Shown here piece after piece: positions 59,981-64,000 of a DNA stretch of 64,000 nt. The stretch is from Mallotus nudiflorus (lineage: Eukaryota; Streptophyta; Magnoliopsida; Malpighiales; Euphorbiaceae), in assembly GCA_947683625.1 (NCBI GenBank), contig CANTUR010000460.1, positions 425,001-489,000 of the forward strand, written 5' to 3'. A program made the translations under genes and the position numbers. The number at the start of each line of letters is the position of its first letter. Position 1 is the stretch's first letter. The notes below the pieces were generated by a model, which worked only from the letters and a program-made list of their open reading frames with translations, had not been told where the DNA came from and made no database searches.

Positions 59981-60800
59981 TTAAAGACTACCATCCTTCT
60001 TCTTTACAAAAAGAATCAGAGCACCCCAAGGAAATGTACTAGGCCAAATAAATCCCTTATCCAAAAATTCCTGCAATTGCTCTTTTAACTCCTTCAGCTC
60101 TGTAGATGCCATCCTATAAGGCGGCATAAAGATAATATTTGTACTTGGAACAACATCAATATAGAATTCTATCTCTCTTTCTGGTGACAATCCAGGTAAC
60201 TCCTCTGGAAAAACATCTGATAATTCACGTATCACTGGTACCCTTTCCACTGATCTTATTTCTGCTTGAACATCTATAACTATAACTAAATAGCCTTGAC
60301 ACCCTCTACTAAGCATCTTTCTTCCTAGCTGTAATAGTAGAAATAAGATTATGAGGCATGAAACTCTCACTACTTTTGAATTTGAATTCCTCTTCACTTG
60401 GAATTCTGAAAATTACTTCTTTTGCCTGACCATCCATAAAAGCATAATACTAGGACAACCAATCCATTCCCAAAATCACATCAAACTCAATCATATCCAG
60501 AAGGACCAAGTCTACCAATAACTCTCTACCTTCAACCAACACATGAAAAGATGGAAAGAAGATGTCTGTCTCTAACTCATCACTAAGCGAAGTCGAAACA
60601 AATAAGGGAAAACTCATCTTGGAAGGAAGACAAGATACTTTTGAAGGAAACAAATGAATATGTAGCACCCAAATCAAATAAGACTCTAGCCTCAAAGTAA
60701 TAGATGGGAATAATACCTGCTACCATAGTATTGGATGCTTGTGCATCTTGAGGAGTAAAAGTGAAGACCCTAGCCTATCCACGTCTTAGTTACTGTGAGG
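59981..60800 (-). pseudogene. Element E protease and RT start (pseudogene)
   Basis: The piece 60450-60695 carries the protease end (SLSDELETDIFFPSFHVL, RELLVDLVLLDMIEFDVILG, MDWLS). The piece 59981-60397 carries RKMLSRGCQGYLVIVIDV, VIRELSDVFPEELPGLSPE, PPYRMAS and the RT opening LDKGFIWPST, LFVKKKDGSL. The active-site block near 60670 is legible as LFDLGATYSF-like with changes. Confidence 0.83.
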
Positions 60801-61588
60801 TGAACGATTGAGTCTGTCCTCTGCCTTGTCCCTACTAACTCATAAACTGTATTGGTCACTGCTGAAGGTACATAGGTGCCTGATACTATTGAGGCACCTG
60901 CTGCAATGGCTGGACAATAGAAGGTGAAGATCCTAGAGCAAAGGACGAATGGAATCCATAGTTTGAAAAAGCTCTAGCCTAAACTGACCACATCTAAAAC
61001 ATTCTTCTAGCATCAAATGATAAGGACCCTAATGCACTTGCTGACATGTGGCACACACACTAGCTTTAGATCCAGAATTGCCATGTCCAGAGCTTTGTCC
61101 ACTGCTACTGCTAGCACTACAACCAAATTTGGTAGCCCTAATACTCATGCAATCCTAAGCAAGGTGGTGCCTACCAGTCTGATGTGCTCTGAACTGTTTG
61201 CTATACTAAGAAGGACCTATTGATAGAGCACTCATGTTGCCTATCTGAAACACTAGCTACTGCACCCTTTAGGCATGTTTAACAATGCCACATCAACATT
61301 AGACATCCCCTGATTCTATCACTAAAGCATATGTTGAACTATGGGTATCACCTGATTAAGAGCTGCCAAGCCCTGATTAATACCCACTATACTAGCTGCA
61401 AAAGCTGTAGGATCCTCTATTGGAATCTAAGGCTCTACTTGAGGCTGATCCTACCTTTAATTTGCTACTACTCTGGCTCTGCCCCTACCTCTAAGTCAAG
61501 GGGTAAGAGGAAGAATCTCATCCTGAAATGACTAATCACCATCATCAGGCTCTGCATCAGCAGCAAAGGCATTTCGAGCATGCCTTAT
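60801..61588 (-). pseudogene. gag: Element E gag pseudogene, shortened
   Basis: The minus strand from 61588 reads as the gag start of A (an R-A-C-S-K opening), but the ATG is ATA. RGRGRARV-like and AAFAASIVGINQGLA-like stretches follow. The part between about 61100 and 61300 lacks most of the capsid domain present in A, pointing to an internal deletion of several hundred bases. The zinc-knuckle remnant near 60975-61020 is worn. Confidence 0.7.
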
Positions 61589-61753
61589 TCTAAAAAGACA
61601 AGAAAACTCAAATTCAAAACTAAACAAGAACACAGACATAGACATAGAATCCTAAGGATAAGGAATCAACAAGCAACAATTAACAACCTAAGTACCGTAG
61701 TAATATGAGAAAAGACAGACATCAATAGTCAAAAGCATAAAAAATGAGCCAAA

Positions 61754-61765
61754 GCTCTGATACCA
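61754..61765 (-). other. Primer-binding site, initiator tRNA-Met (element E)
   Basis: Minus-strand TGGTATCAGAGC, an exact match to the canonical site, four bases inside the LTR end at 61770. Confidence 0.92.
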
Positions 61766-61769
61766 ACTT

Positions 61770-64000
61770 TGTCACGAATTGAACCCAGGGGCACGTGACT
61801 AGCACTAGGGAATGGGAAAGCATAAAGCTATCGAAATCCATAGTAAGCCTTAAAAGAAAAACATAGAATATTTAAACTTTGAAACCTTACAATAAAATGA
61901 TTAAATCATAATACACATTATCAAACTGATTTTTCTCAATATAATTAAATCATAATATCATAGTGCATAAAATAAATAAAAATCAGTTACACAAATAGTA
62001 TCTCAGTATATAAATCTTAATACATAATATCCAAATTTAAAATATGTTGCTATACAGTTCTCTACTGTGATACATAAATACTAATATAAATACAACTATA
62101 TAGACCTACATAAAATAGCTGGTGAAGAAGCTACACAGTGTAGAGAAGTAGGCCTAATAGAAGACTTCCAAACTCCTAAAAAAATAAGTTGAGGGGAGTC
62201 AGACCTCACTGAGTAAGTTAATAAAGGAAATGAATGCAGTTTGAAAATCTCCTTTGAAATAAGTTTTTTTTTTTATAAAAATAATATATTCATAGTTTTA
62301 TTCAAATCATTTGATATACATATAAGAAATCCATTTTTCAAAAGGAAAGAAATAAATATTTAAATTTTTTTTTAAATATTTTAGTTTAAAAAAATTTAGT
62401 AGAACTCGATTTATCAATTTTTAAACAGCCATACAGCTCACTTAAATTCAAGACTACCGGATCCCGAGAGCAAAGCATCACTAGGATGCACAGCCGCAGT
62501 CATATCACTTAATCCAATATCATTGGTGGTGTTTGAGAGCAAAGCATCACCAGACCTTCGGCCCTAGTGATTTAATTAATATTAATCCAACTATACTGGT
62601 GGTGTCCGAGAGCAAAACATCACCAGACCTTTGGTCCCAGTATTTATTAAATAAACAAATATTATACTACTGGCGGTGTCTGAGGCAAAGCATCACCAGA
62701 CCATTGACCTAGTACTATAATTAATATGATCATATATTTTACCGGTGCACACACGGTCCTGATGAAACCTTTCATGTAGCTCATTCTACCGTTGTTTATT
62801 TAAAATATATGAAGATAAATAAAACAAGGAAAATTAAAATAAATACAAATAAAATAAATCAACTATAAATTAAATCATGCAACATTATTTAAGAATATCG
62901 ACTAGAATCTCATAAAATTAAATTCTTCAGAATTTAATATTTTTTTTATTTAAAAAGCCGATGTACAATTCAAATATTAACTTACAAGATGAAGGCGCTC
63001 CTCTGATACGTTGTGTCCGACCTTAACTGGTAGACGCAACCAGAGGGGCGGCTAAAAGACAGAAAAGGAAAATGACAATAAGAAAATAGAACCCTAACCT
63101 CTAGAATTCTAAGGAAGACTCGATTTGAACTCAAAATAACAAGTTTAGGATTGATCCGGTGTCATGTTTTATGAGAAATTTACCGAAAATTCAACAGAAT
63201 TTCTTCTATAAAATAGATATCTCTCTACTAAAGTAAAGTCAATCTTGTAAGTAAATATACTTCTAAATTCCACAGAAGCTTTACACCTCATGTTGGGACT
63301 TCAAACTACACAATCCCCAACCGAAGTTCATAATCCACCAAAAATAAATAATTTAATAATAAATATTTAAAATCATTAAAAATCCATAGAATACTCAAAA
63401 TGCCACAATTTAATTTATTTCAATAATAAAACATTAAAGCTAATTATTTTTTATTCCAAATTAGATAATAAAATCCCAATAATTTATATAATATTGATAA
63501 AATCCAATTTAACAATTATTCATAATAAAATATTCAAGTTCACATTTAACTATTTAAATAGCTTAAATATATTATAAAACTATCAAAAACCCATTTAATC
63601 ACAAAATACTAAATAATTTAATATTAAATATAATATTCAAAAATTAAAATTAATTAGTTAAAAAAATAGAAATTAATTTATAAAAATGTTTCTAATACTC
63701 TATAAAATTCTAAAACCATTTAAAATATAATTTAACTATATTTTCAACAAAATTACACAATTACCCCCAAAATTCCAATATTCACATAAACATAATAATT
63801 CCTCAAAAATAATATTAATTTACTAAAAATAATTTTATTAACACAAAAATTATTAACTTAATATACTAATCACTAATTACTCAAATTCCAACAAAAAATA
63901 ATTAATTAACATAACTAACAAAAATTATAATTTATATTATTAAAATATTCAAAAATAACCATAATTAAAATGAACTAAAACAATTTAAAATCAACTAAGT
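61770..64000 (-). repeat. 5' LTR of element E (runs off the window)
   Basis: Sense end TTCAATTCGTGACA at 61770. It contains a four-copy GCTCTC array (plus cores at 62466, 62535, 62608 and a decayed one at 62682) and a degenerate hairpin block at 63223-63238. The outer end is beyond the window. Confidence 0.88.
62440..62715 (-). repeat. Four-copy GCTCTC-core hairpin array in element E LTR
   Basis: Cores are spaced 69, 73 and 74 bases. The copy at 62596-62626 can form a 10-bp stem (CTGGTGGTGT against ACATCACCAG, one G-T pair on the plus strand) around an 11-base loop CCGAGAGCAAA. Neighbouring copies have similar arms. Confidence 0.8.

Larger units (their letters stand above)
54838..64000 (-). 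mobile_element. Element E: Tekay/Del-like chromovirus, minus strand, truncated
   Basis: Reading on the minus strand: 5' LTR (from beyond 64000 to 61770), initiator-Met primer site, gag from about 61588, protease, RT, RNase H, integrase and chromodomain to 57433, purine tract, then 3' LTR (57368 to 54838). The 3' LTR lacks its last 230 bases or so. The family is the one represented by the fragment at 1-1373. Every coding block is interrupted. Confidence 0.88.

Noticed and set aside
62440..62715. CRISPR-like array
   Set aside because: Units are degenerate, spacers are not unique sequences of equal length but parts of the repeat, and the array lies inside a plant LTR.

Overview
The window is plant nuclear DNA, most likely from a eudicot. 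It is very AT-rich and consists almost entirely of decayed LTR retrotransposons of the Ty3/gypsy superfamily inserted into one another and into the remains of two plant genes. No intact protein-coding gene, rRNA, tRNA gene or CRISPR array is visible. The plant assignment rests on the relics of a malectin/LRR receptor-like kinase and of RACK1, on the plant-type chromovirus polyproteins, and on the plant-type primer-binding sites (initiator tRNA-Met and tRNA-Asp).

Layout. 1-1373: 3' part of an LTR of the same family as element E. 1374-6335: AT-rich intergenic DNA with old duplications. 6336-13817: a minus-strand RACK1 pseudogene split by element C (6685-13525, plus), an Athila/Tat-like element that keeps gag and protease but has no RT, RNase H or integrase. 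14326-14890: the kinase C-terminus of an LRR receptor-like kinase, with one intron still recognisable. 15060-16300: long pyrimidine-rich then purine-rich minisatellites. 16559-37740: element B (plus), an old Athila/Tat-like element. Its 5' LTR is interrupted by element A (17254-28713, plus), a younger Tekay/Del-like chromovirus with LTRs of about 3.1-3.3 kb. 37746-43084: AT-rich DNA with possible solo-LTR relics. 43085-53216: element D (minus), a chromovirus whose 5' LTR is cut short and followed by a second copy of the 120 bp that flank its other end. 54838-64000: element E (minus), a third chromovirus, truncated on the left and running off the window on the right.

How it fits together. Host genes decayed first or were broken by C. 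B inserted nearby, and A later inserted into B; B's other LTR still shows the empty site. A, D and E share one architecture: an LTR with a long AT-rich body, a conserved hairpin/'GTCCGTTTTA' block, a tandem array with a GCTCTCGG core, an initiator-Met primer site, gag with a zinc knuckle, protease, RT, RNase H, integrase, a C-terminal chromodomain and a purine tract. All reading frames carry stops and frameshifts, so none should be autonomously active.

The observations I find most worth following are the tandem hairpin array conserved across the LTR families, a possible leader intron running from inside the LTR to the gag start, the conserved LTR hairpin, and the odd flanking duplication around element D.
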